Shown here: positions 1 through 9,909 of the stretch, in pieces | Position numbering within the stretch: the first letter of the stretch is position 1 | How the letters are laid out: each line of letters opens with the position of its first letter | Source of the DNA: Gnetum montanum | Taxonomy: Eukaryota; Streptophyta; Gnetopsida; Gnetales; Gnetaceae | DNA: 64,000 bases | NCBI GenBank assembly: GCA_015680685.1 | Contig: MNCI01015933.1 | Coordinates: forward strand, 288,437 to 352,436 | Direction: 5' to 3' | Notes under the pieces: model-generated | Databases searched by the model: none | What the model was told of the DNA's origin: nothing | The model's input: only the letters and a program-made list of their open reading frames with translations | Program-made: the position numbers and the translations under genes

Positions 1-483
1 TCGTAATCAAGGCATACTCATCCTGTGTTCTAGGGGTTGAGGGTGAGAGAGACTAATTACGATGAGCAGATGATTCCTTGATTAGCTGTACACATTCATC
101 AATGTTCATAATCAAGTCATACTCATGCCGTGCTAATGCAGGTAATAAATAACATGTAAAAAATAACAGGTAATAAATCCTATGCCATGCACTGCAAGGT
201 TTATCCACAAATCTCATCTTTATTTCCGTATACAACTTGCGTTCATGTACAAAGTTGCTCGAATAAAGATCCGTTCACTTGGGGACTCCTACTATGGACA
301 CATGGAAAATATTCTATCTCTGGAGTGATCAAACTACCAGAGTTTCCCTACTTTAAGCCTAGGATGAGGAATAAGGGGAGTGCCACCTCTTATTTATAGA
401 TTTGGCGACGGACTGCGATATCGCGTACGCGACATCGCAGGGGATGACGTGATATCGCAACTTGTGCATATCATGTCTCATCA
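1..483 (-). repeat. Truncated Athila-type LTR, minus strand
   Basis: Same LTR subfamily as the one at 61662-62461: shared blocks include the AAGGTTTATC segment, the GAATAAAGATCCGTTCACT segment, a reversed TATA box (ctataaata read on minus, about 388-398) and a terminal ctcatca at 477-483, which is the reversed TGATGAG LTR start. The window cuts off the other end, so solo LTR versus part of a longer element cannot be decided. Its right neighbour is Tat/Ogre-like protease sequence, so it was inserted in that element. A near-perfect 26-bp palindrome (414-439) lies upstream of the TATA box in LTR sense. A stretch starting near 1 (taatcaaggcatactcat) recurs diverged near 108. Confidence 0.8.
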
Positions 484-960
484 ATAACCATACATGTTGG
501 CTAATATAAAGTACATAGGGTACATGTAGATAACAAGGTGAAAACCAATGTCATATCCTATACCATCATTGAATGCTTAGGCCTAACTGAACAAATGCAA
601 TGTACCTTGACTTCAGCCCTTAAATCCTTTAACGAATCATAAGTTGTAGTCAAAGGTTTTATTTCTTTAGATTTCATGGTATGGGAGCAAGTCCCCATAA
701 TGACAAATTTCTTGGTGGTAGAAGAGGCACCAAGATTCAACCTCATCTTGGGGAGATCTTGGCTAGCCTAATTGCAGGCTATGTCTTCACCTAGTCACCA
801 ATAAATCCACCTGCCTTACGAGGAAGGTGAAATCATTATCCATGATGAAAGAATGATCCCCTTAGATATTAAAAATGTCTTTGTAGCACAAGGGTATGAA
901 TTAGAGTTTAAATAAGAAACTCCTATCATCAATCATGAAATTGAGAAGAATGACATAACT
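484..960 (+). pseudogene. pol: Tat/Ogre-like gypsy protease remnant (X copy 1)
   Basis: Closely parallels 22541-22990 base for base with scattered changes. In the better copy the block reads as a retropepsin-type domain: a VDDKVATNVIPYTIIECLGL segment corresponding to the VDNGSALNV active-site region of Tat/Ogre elements, then a G-x-PWL segment and SSPIHQEIHLPYERGEIII, matching the family pattern GRPWI...SSxHQxIKF. Here several frame breaks and stops interrupt it and the active-site Asp-Ser/Thr-Gly is not readable. It ends abruptly at about 960, where the palindromic repeat region starts. The RT end of the same element type resumes at 5244. Confidence 0.7.
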
Positions 961-1870
961 GGATGGACTATGTTGGTAGTAGTCCACTAGTGATTACTAC
1001 TATGCTAGCAATAGTTAGTAGGGAGTGGAAATGCTACTATAAACTCACCAATAGCATTGGCAGTAGTCTAAAAATAGTTACTACTACATTGACAATAGTT
1101 AGTAGGGAGTGGCAACATTGGCAGAGATTCACCAACAGCTAGACTATGCTAACAGTAGTCCAAAAAATAGTTGCTACTATGCTAAATAAGGTAGTAGGCA
1201 ATAAAAAACAATGACAGAGCTCCCAAACCAAGGTGTAGAAGTAAGAAGATAGGAAGAAAATTGAATTTGTGGCAAGTTTCTACAAGTGTTCCTACTTAAA
1301 CGTAGGTGTCTAACCCAAAAGTTTGGTTTTCTTCTTGAAACTCCACTTCCCTTGAGATCAAAATGGAAATAAGGACTACATTGGAGTTGTGCCAAGCTTT
1401 TTACCAAAAAAATTTCTAATTTTAATAGGGCCCCACATTGGATGCTCCAAAAATAATGAAATAGCCATGACTATGCTAGGAGTAGTCAATCTTCCAACTA
1501 GACTACACTAAGAGTAGTCAACCTAAGATCATAGAAAAATTACAACATCCATCCTATCTCTCCTAGACCCTAACTTATGCACCCTACAAGTTACGAATAT
1601 GAGCAAGTATGGTAGTTTTTTGGCAAGAAACCAAGACTATGCTAAAAGGAGACAAGGACTAAGCTAAGCCAGTGTAGGCTTAACTACTGCTAGTATATTC
1701 CATAATGAGATGGACTTCCAATAGTCCATCCAACCTCTAGAGTCCTCCAAGTTAATCACCCAACCTTACCAAACCTTGGCTAGAACCATCGATAGTAGTA
1801 AAACTTGGTCACAAGTACTCCAACTTTGACAAGAATCAAACCTCCTCATCAATTATGCTGAAAGAAGTGA
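961..1870. repeat. Palindrome-rich repeat family Y, proximal part
   Basis: This block is a diverged inverted copy of 36450-37432. For example, the segment at 1201-1360, with its agaagatagg, ggcaagtttctacaag and acgtaggtgtc landmarks, matches 37009-37180 read backwards. The left edge is sharp: the match to the other copy ends at the tggatgg beginning at 961, exactly where gypsy protease sequence stops. It holds many short ACTATG/TAGTAGT motifs in both orientations. I see no coding region. The minus-strand open frame at 1177-1407 has no recognisable family features. Confidence 0.7.
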
Positions 1871-4760
1871 GGGACTACATTGGCCTAACGTAGTCCTAGC
1901 TACTGCCCAGCATATTCCAACATCACATTTGATCTTCTTATAATCCCAAGTAGCCCATCCAATCCATTCAACCCTTAGTTGATTCTAAATTGATGAACCA
2001 TTTCAGCAAACCCTAGTTTGAGCCTCTGGCAAGCCCAAGGCATGGTTGATTGCAGTGAATGGTATCACTCTTTTCCTTTTCCCCATGACTACATTGGGGA
2101 AACCTAGGGACTACATTGGGCTAGTGTAGCCCTAGGGGTTCTAGGGTCAGTAAGCATCATACAAACCTTATCCACCTTCAAAACTATCTTCTAGAGCCTT
2201 CACACCTTGATAAGATCCCTAGTAACTTCAAACTACAATTGATCAATAAAAAATCATAAGAAAATCAAAAAGACTAAGTTCCCCCATGGGAATATGCTGA
2301 CGACTAGGAGGACTATGATGTACCAGCATATTCCCAGTGACTTCCCAATGTTGTCCACTCAAAACCAAAGAACCCATCATCTATGGACTACAAATAAAAT
2401 TTCAACAACATTAGAGCACTAAAACTAGGTCAAACCTTGTTATTTTTTACATTTCCCATGCCAAAACATTGACTACATTGAATGGGAAGCTAGGACTATG
2501 CTAGGCTAGCATATTCACTTCCGAAGACGTAGCATAGTTCCATTTAGAGTATCAAAACACACCAGAAACCTTGAAAATTGACTTCAATAAGCCTTAACAC
2601 CCTAGTTTAAGCTTGTTTGGCTATTAAACCTAGTTTCCTTCATAGTTTATCATCCATCACATGGACTACACTAAGGGGAGGAGGAGGACTATGTTGGGCC
2701 AATGTAGTCCATGCTTGAGCCTAATGTAAGCCATCCCAAGGTGCGAAATCCACCAAGAAACCATGAAAAACTAACCTTCGAAAAACCCTAGAGCTCCATT
2801 CAAAGCTATCTGATAACAAATTGTACATTTTTTCACCATTTTAGCCATTATAAACTTAGACTACACTAGGGGAGATGAGGACTACGCTGGGCCAATGTAG
2901 TCCCAATCTAGGCCTAGTGTAGTCTCCTTAAAACAATTATGAAAAGTATCAAAAAACATGAGAATTGAAACATAAAAATCCTAAAATGAAATTTGAAGCC
3001 TTCTAGTAATGAAACTTATAATTTTTTAGAGTTTTTTGTTCTTTCCAACTTGTACTACATTGAGAAGAGACGGGGACTACGTTGGGCTAGTGTAGTCCCC
3101 CCTCAGAGCCTAGTGTTCCTCAAAAATTATTTAAAAACCATCCCAAGTGACTAGGATCACTTTTGACAAACCATGGAATCCTGCTGGAGCCTATGTGGCC
3201 TCAAAACTTAACTTTACCATGATTTTTTATTACCACAACCTTGACTATGATGAAGCAAGGTTGGAACTATGCTGGGCTAGCGTAGTCCCTCTCCAAGCCC
3301 AATGTAGTCCATAAAAAATCAACTAAAGTTTCCTTAAAATTACCTTAGTTTACTACCAATTGACTCTAGAATCTTGTTGGAACTCCCTACTGACAATGGA
3401 AACTCTTAATAATCATTCAAATCTAGACTACACTTGCAAGAAAGTAGGACTACATTGGGCCAATGTAGTCCCAGTCTAAGCCTAGCCTAGTCTACACCAT
3501 GAGCTTCACAATAGCCCAAAAATTACTTAGAAAACACCTTTGTCAATTATAGGACCTTTTCTAGACACATTAAGATCACCATACCTTTCATTTGAGTTGA
3601 ACTTCATTGCTTTTGGACCCTCACTCCAAAACTACATTAAGGAGGGACTAGAGCTATGCTAGGCCAGCAAAGTCCCTTTCAATCCCCATCGTAGTCCCCA
3701 CTAAATTGCTCAAGATGCATAAAAAAGATATCAAATCCCTTGCTGATGAACCTTGGAGCCTCTTCAGAGCCTAACTGATAATGAAACACATTGGATTTTA
3801 TACATTTTGATCTCTAAAACTTGGACTACACTAGACTAGTGTAGTCTGTCTTTAGGCTTAGCATAGTCCACATAAACTTCCTCAAAAATTGACCAAAACT
3901 ACTTAAACTACACTTCTAGGAGTCTCGGGGCCCATTGGAGTCAAATTCAGCAATGAAACTTAGTTGTTCAGCCTTCCCAATGTTACTACGTTGAAGTCAG
4001 GATTGAGACTATGTTGGGCCAATGTAGTCCTTGCCCAAGCCTAGTGTAGTCCACTTGGGAGTTGCCAAAATAGCTTCAAAACTACCTAAATTGACACATA
4101 GAAAGACCTAGGACCTTGCTAGAGCATGCCTAAACCCTGGAATGTTAGAAAATGAGAAAAATATATTCTTTTTAAACTTTTCCTCATCTAGAATCCTTGA
4201 CTATGATGGGAACTACATGTCTAGCATAGTCCCATAGTATCTAGCCATCCAAGGCCTAAATAGGCATGAAAACTACCAATGTTTGCATCAAAACCCTAGT
4301 TGATGACACCAGTGATCCTAGAAGTCCATTGAGATAGTTGATTAAAACTCAAAACTAACCATAATTCATTTCCCACTTCTAAATATGCTAAGGAAGTTGG
4401 GGACTACATTGGGCTAACATAGTCCCACTTGGGAGGGAATATGTGGTAACAAATATTAGTAGTAAGTAGCTTAGAATGACCCAAAATTGACCTAGAATGA
4501 CTAGAACCTTACCCCCATGACTTCCAATTGTAGATTTCACCTTGTTTTACCCCTAGAAATTTCATAAACTCTTTCATCCCTTTTAACTACACTAAGGCCT
4601 TGTAGCCTAGCATAGTCATCATGAGAAACAAGTTTCTCCCACTTTTTGGAAGTTAAAATAGTGACCACTAGAAGCCTGAAAATGAAAATACCAAGCCCTA
4701 GAAAGTGCCCCTAAATGTTAACTACGTTGGGCCAACATAGTCCCTAGTAGGGCCCAGTGT
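1871..4760. repeat. About 190-bp tandem array of nested palindromes
   Basis: About 15 diverged units recur every 185-200 bp, with palindrome centres near 1884, 2141, 2310, 2500, 2698, 2891, 3086, 3275, 3460, 3650, 3830, 4018, 4210, 4413, 4600 and 4730. The best-preserved units carry an outer GACTACACTAGG, an inner palindrome of the form GGACTACGTTGGGCCAATGTAGTCC (for example 2879-2903 and 3448-3472), then CCTAGTGTAGTCC, the outer arm inverted. Between palindromes each unit has about 120 bp of weaker-conserved AT-rich sequence. No open frame is credible. The nested-arm design resembles subterminal transposase-binding repeats of CACTA elements or a satellite; this is inference. Confidence 0.8.
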
Positions 4761-5243
4761 AGTCACAATAAAAGTACCATTTTTTCCTTCAAAATAATCT
4801 AGAAATGACCTCCTCATGTGCCTAGACTCTACCAACGACCTTGTAGCACCATACAATGGCCCACTAAGGCCTAAAACTAGAAACATTTGACCTTGTTTGA
4901 CTAGTATTAGCCAATTTTTACTATATGTATTCCATTCTCTTTGGTTTAACCTCATTTTTTCCTTTGTTTTTTATTGTTGATCTTCTTTATCATAAATTGA
5001 ATTTATACAGTAGCTTTATCTTTTACCATGATCACCTTATTTTCTCTTGTATGGCCCTTGGTTGACCTTACATACCTTTTTTTAATTTGATTGGTCATTA
5101 TCTATCTCTTAATAGCCTTGGTTGACCTTGTTTGCATTGGAATATCATATGTTTACATGTTTACCAAATTATTTTGTATCATTTTAGCATGGTTTACCCA
5201 TTTTTACCTAGGTGCCACTTACTGTGCTTATGGTTGATATGCA
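4761..5243 (+). other. T-rich non-coding stretch ending in a splice-acceptor-like site
   Basis: From about 4900 the sequence is T-rich with no repeats of the preceding array. It contains two related segments, gcccttggttgaccttacat and agccttggttgaccttgttt. It ends with ttgatatgcag at 5233-5243, immediately before sequence that reads through as pre-RT and RT. Ogre-type gypsy elements are known to carry an intron between protease and RT, and this position fits the 3' end of such an intron. The 5' splice site was not located and may have been lost or displaced by the repeat array. Confidence 0.45.
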
Positions 5244-5807
5244 GGATTGAAGTATGAACACTTGGAAGCAAGTTGCCTTGCCTTTGAGCCTTAGTGGGCC
5301 TCATGGCAATGCTGAACAATGCATTGATCTTGATTATCTAGACCTTGAGCCTAAAAGTTTTGAAAACCACATAGCCTCAGTTGAAAAGCCTATAGAATGG
5401 CCTAAAAACCTAGTTAAAACCCTTGACCTTGAGGCTGGTGACATAATTGAAGACTCTATGGCTAATGTTCTTGTTAGAACATATAGTGGTAAGGAGAAAC
5501 CCCTTGAACTAAATTCCTCACTAAAACCTGAATAGGCTCAAGACATCATAAAGGTTCCACAAGATAACATCAAGACCTTTCCCTATTCATATAAAGATAT
5601 GCTAGGTTTTGATCCATGCCTAGTCCAACACAACATCATACTTGATCCTAGCATTAGATAAGTTAAGCAGAAAATGTGTAAGATTAGACTTGACTTAGCC
5701 TTGGTAGTGCATGATGAAATTACTGTCAACAGTTTTCTAGTGCTAAAAGAAAGGCCTCCACCCATATTCTTAGCTAGAAAAACCATTGTTGCCATTTTTT
5801 CATTTAT
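5244..5807 (+). pseudogene. pol: Tat/Ogre-like pre-RT and RT N-terminus (X copy 1)
   Basis: An open frame (5254-5535) followed by in-frame sequence past one stop gives the typical region before a gypsy reverse transcriptase. The segment FPYSYKDMLGFDPCLVQHNI corresponds to the family pattern FAWSYxDMPGLDPxxxxHxL, followed by a VKQKMCKIRLDLAL-type stretch corresponding to PVKQKxRRxxP. The RT proper stops after about 25 residues (ERPPPIFLARKTIVAI). The catalytic palm is missing. It is joined at about 5808 to unrelated repeat sequence. The acceptor-like gatatgcag just upstream suggests this was the second exon of an Ogre-type pol. Confidence 0.75.
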
Positions 5808-6155
5808 TGTAACACCCATTCTATTAAAGCCCATTTTCTTGTAAAGCATTGATAGCAGGTAGTAGCTACGTTGGCAACAGTTCACTAACTACGGTAATAG
5901 TAGTTAGCAAACTATGTTGGTAGTAGTTGACTAACTATGTTGATAGTAGTTAACTAACTATGTTTATAGTAGTGGGCTAACTATTGTTAAGACTAATTTC
6001 ATTCAACACCATTCTGTTAAACGCCATTCTGTTGAACTCCATTCATAGTGTGCACCCATTTCCGCTTAGTAGCCATTTCCTGCTACCTTTTCATTTTTAG
6101 CCTACTATGATAGTAGTTTAGCCTAATTACTATGATTTTACTAAAAATAGTAAAA
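5808..6155. other. Non-coding segment before X gag, with 23-bp tandem repeats
   Basis: This lies between a broken RT and the X gag start. It has CATTCTGTTAAA-type short repeats (5817-5840 and 6000-6045) and a five-unit 23-bp tandem repeat described separately. It may be the 5' untranslated region or LTR remnant of X copy 2, whose gag begins at 6156, but LTR ends were not identified. The repeats share the ACTATGTTGGTAGTAGT motif with the left edge of repeat family Y at 965. Confidence 0.4.
5865..5979. repeat. 23-bp tandem repeat, five units
   Basis: Units at 5865-5887, 5888-5910, 5911-5933, 5934-5956 and 5957-5979 follow the consensus ACTATGTTGGTAGTAGTTGAC plus TA. The period is exact, without indels. 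Each unit contains an imperfect inverted repeat (ACTA...TAGT). Confidence 0.85.
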
Positions 6156-8844
6156 ATGCCAAAAAGCACCACTTGCAACATGTCTTTCCAACAATTGACC
6201 AAGCTACTTTTCACATTCATTGATGATGGGTCCAACCAATAAGCCATAAGGGTGTATGACCCCAAGGACCCTACTATCATGGAGTGTAGGCAATCTTTGA
6301 GGGATAGGAAAAAAAGTCTTGAATTTTGAATCATAAATGAAGATAATCATAACTACATTTGTGCCAAAATGCAAGCTAGCTTGATAATTCCACATCTAAA
6401 AGCATAATCCAAAAGGTAGTTTAAGCTCATGCACTGGGGTGGGAAGGACTATATCCCTTTCCCATATGACCAAATACCCCTCAACAATATCTATGCTGGC
6501 ATCCTAGCTCAATTGATTAAGATGGAGGAGGAGGATGACAAGCACAATGCAAAGGAGCAATAGGACGAAGAGGGTGAGTTTAGGGTAGAATATGAGCTTG
6601 AAAACCTCTTGGGAGGATTATTCAAACAAGTAACCCATAAGGTCACTTAGCCTTCCCCTAATGCCTTTATGTTCTCCATGGGCATGGTGCCACCATCTTC
6701 TACCCCTTCCTACCCTATTATAGTCAATCCCACCCTCATTATAATTGCTCACCAAATACACTTGGTGCCATAACCCCTGACCTTCCACTTTTCTATGTCA
6801 TTTGCTACATAGCCTCGAATTGCGCAACCATCATTGGTGGTTGCTATTGCCACCAGTTCCCCTACCACCTAGATGGGATTCACCATGGGATTCCATGTAA
6901 CCTAGGGATCACACATCCCCTTTTTCCAATATGTGCCCTATATACTAGCATAAATGTTATTTTCTTTGTTTAAGCCATTGGGAATTGTAGTAACCTAACC
7001 TCTTCCTTCAGTTCCCTAACCAATAGTTAAACCAAAAGCATCACAACTTATGCCTCAACCCTTTGTCCAAACTCCACAATTGACAAGGACACCTCAAGGC
7101 CATGATTAGGCTTTTCAAATGATCTATGACTTGACTAAAGAGTTAAGAAAACTCAAAGCCTTAATGTCCTAGAACATAAAGATTATGGACTTCTATCAAG
7201 ATGACCCCATAAGCCCTATGATCCCACCACTAACTCTTCACCTTCCTTCCCAATGTCCTTGTGTCATAGTACAACAATGAAGGTGATCTGGACACACATC
7301 TGATTACCTTCTAATCTAAGTGCTTACTATTGCAAGCATGAACACATACAATTATGAAAATTTTCCCTATGTCTTTAGTAAGAAAAGCCTTAGACTAGTA
7401 CCATGCCTTGCCAAGGGGATCCCTATCCTCCTTGGATGAACTGATTTTGCAATTCATTAGCCATTTTAAGTATAACTTGAAACTCGATACCATGCTTGAC
7501 CAACTAATGAAGGTTAAGCAAGGACCCCTAGATCTAGTGCAAAAGTTCATCCAATGATGGAATGCTCTACTCAACAAGATACTAGAGCCAATAGCTAAAA
7601 CTCACCTTTTAGCTATTTTCAAAGGGACAATTAACAATTTTATGAAATGAAAATTATATTATCTTGACCCACGATCTCTTAGTTAAGCATTTTCCCAGAC
7701 TAAGAACATAGAGGATGCCACTGAAGCCAACCATGATCTTGCTTACATGGCATACAAAAACCAACATGCACACAAAGACAAGGGTAGGAAAAACAATATG
7801 GTCATAGCAATTGTGACTAAGGAGACTAATCCAACCAACTAGGGGCCAAAGAATAACCAACCTAGGACCCTTGCTATCAACAACGACAACCAACCATCAA
7901 CCTCTAGAGCCATCGCATCAACTACCTCTAGGCCTAAATTTGCACAGAAAGACTAATCCAACTATACCAAGTTACCCCTTAAGCCTTCAAAATTATTAAA
8001 CCAACTATTGAAGAGTGGTAGAATTCAGTACAAGCAAATGACTGAGAATTCTCATAAGAGGCATGATAGGTTATGTGAAATAGTGAAAGACCCTACTTGA
8101 GAAACCAAAGATGACCCTCCTTTACCCAAATACTTTAAGCTAGATTTCTTTTGGTGTTACCATTAGTTGCCAAGTCACAATATTGATTTCTACCTCACAC
8201 TTAAGGATGATATTCAAAGGATGATTGATAGGGGAGAATTGCTATTAGACCCATCCAACCTTGTTAGGCCTTAAAATTAGTTAATGAATGTATATAAGGA
8301 CATTCTAAATGTGAAAAAAATCTTGTTCACCATAGTAGCATTTGACATCCACAATGATCAAAGCTCTTCAAGAGAATCATTTGTGATCAGGATGCTTCCT
8401 CACAACAAAAGGGGCCCTTTAGCTTTTGCTAGCTCAAAGTCCCCCTTTGTTGTAAGGGTATTGTCACTAGTACTCCCCAAAGAACCCTTTGTGATTAGGG
8501 TGCCCCAACCCTCTACAACACAACCTACCCCAATAATGGAACAACCCCCCAGTGATGGACCGTTCAACATCTTCTTCCTCACAACCAACTAGGGATAGCA
8601 AGAAATCCCCAACCAAATAATGAAAGAAGGCTACAAAGAAAGCCAAGAATAATGTTGATAGGTAGACCATGTTAGGGAAGGAAGTGGATCCATTGAAGCT
8701 GACTTTCATTTCATCTGTTCCCATAACTTCCACAACCTAGGCTACTTCAACCAGTAAACCATGGAAAGAATCAAAACCTAAAGAGGAGAACCAAGAGGCT
8801 AGGTCACAACAACAACCTAAATATGAAGTTTCTATTTTGGCACA
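6156..8844 (+). pseudogene. gag: Tat/Ogre-like gag (X copy 2), decayed, 5' part
   Basis: Starting at an ATG at 6156 (MPKSTTCNMSFQQLTKLLFT), the three forward frames together give a Gag-like protein. It has an N-terminal part with DPKDPTIMECRQSL, an acidic segment near 6520-6600, then a long Pro/Ser/Thr-rich linker. A retrotransposon-gag core around 7280-7670 includes NEGDLDTHLITF and a run from KALD through LPRGSLSSLDELILQFISHF, matching the usual YxxDAxxWFxxLPxxSIxSWxxLxxxF pattern. Many stops and frameshifts make it non-functional. The element continues at 22197 after a later insertion: the residues either side of that insertion read ILAH then MEGIR, corresponding to the ILAHLKRIP segment known from Ogre-type Gag-Pro. 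The reversed copy at 43371-44301 supports the core region. Confidence 0.7.
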
Positions 8845-9745
8845 TGATGAAGTGCTCATCAGTCAATGCATCAACTAGGCTACGTATACGGGGCTCCATA
8901 TATACAACCACGTTGATGTGGCCCTATCGATGCATCTGTTCATGCATCTATGTGGCCTCATTTATGTAGCATTTGTTCTAGCTATAAATAATTGTTCTTC
9001 CACCACACTTAGGCATATTTTTGGTATTTTTAGCAAAGCTCTTGTAGTTTTTTCCCATGAGAGTTAGAATATTTTCCAAATGCCCATAGCAGGTGTGAGA
9101 AAGGTGTCTAGCTCTTTATTCGAGTGCTAATGTTCTTGAGCCCATTAGCGTGAGTAGCAATAAAGACGAGCTTTTCAAGCATTCCTTGTAGCAATTGGAT
9201 TTAGTAATTTAAGCATTTAATAGTTTAATATTTCTATGCTTTAATAATTCCTTAAATTTTCATTGTTATCACTTTAATTGTCATCGCTCTTTTATATCTT
9301 GTAAAAACCATAAGTACGACCATCTCGAACGTAAACCCAACACTTGGCAACCAAGTGACACTTAATGTCTGGTAACCCAGTAGTGGTTAGGGGATGCTCA
9401 GGATGTACACGGAAGATGGGATCAGATGCTTATGCTAGGGAAAGTTAAGAGATAGAATAGGAAAATTATAGATTAATTAACATTCCATTTCTTACATTTC
9501 ATTTCAAGAATTAGACTCTAGAAGATAAAGAGAAAAGCCATAAAAATCATTTGACTCAATCTCACTTAACCATCACATAAGAACACCACAAGTGAGGTTG
9601 GGAAGACAACAAACATTCTAACATAAGGTTTTGCTAGCTAGAGTTTGGTGTATGCAAGTGCTTACAGTCTACAGAATTCAACCGAGTCATGTGTGAACAC
9701 TTGTGATTCGTATGGTTGGGCATAGGGGTACCTCATCGCTCATCA
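8845..9745 (+). repeat. 5' LTR of element 1
   Basis: Begins TGATGAAGTGCTCATCAG and ends GCTCATCA, so it has TG...CA termini. It contains a TATA box (tataaata, 8983-8990) and aligns along its whole length with 21310-22196. The U3 part carries CG-rich palindromic fragments around tacgtatacgggg. Differences from the 3' LTR are mostly transitions. Confidence 0.93.
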
Positions 9746-9746
9746 T

Positions 9747-9764
9747 TGGAACTATTGCTGGGGA
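9747..9764 (+). other. Degenerate tRNA-Asp primer-binding site, element 1
   Basis: tggaactattgctgggga, one base after the LTR, aligns with the better preserved tggcgccattgtcaggga of element 2 and tggcgccgttgtcgggga of element 4. These complement the 3' end of plant tRNA-Asp (GTC). Changes at positions 4-6 would now disturb priming. Confidence 0.8.
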
Positions 9765-9909
9765 CTATTAGTCTTACATGCACCATCTAACCTTAGCAAA
9801 ATTATCATTCACTTTGTTGGAACGGATCCATGATAGTAAAATCTACACATGCTAGGTGGTTTAAGTAAAAAGTAAGGTACACCAATTAGTGGATTATCTA
9901 ACATCCAAA

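Noticed and set aside
961-4760. CRISPR-like array because of regularly spaced repeats with dyads
   Set aside because: Repeats are diverged and imperfect, spacers of about 160 bp, no cas genes, and the context is plant nuclear DNA.
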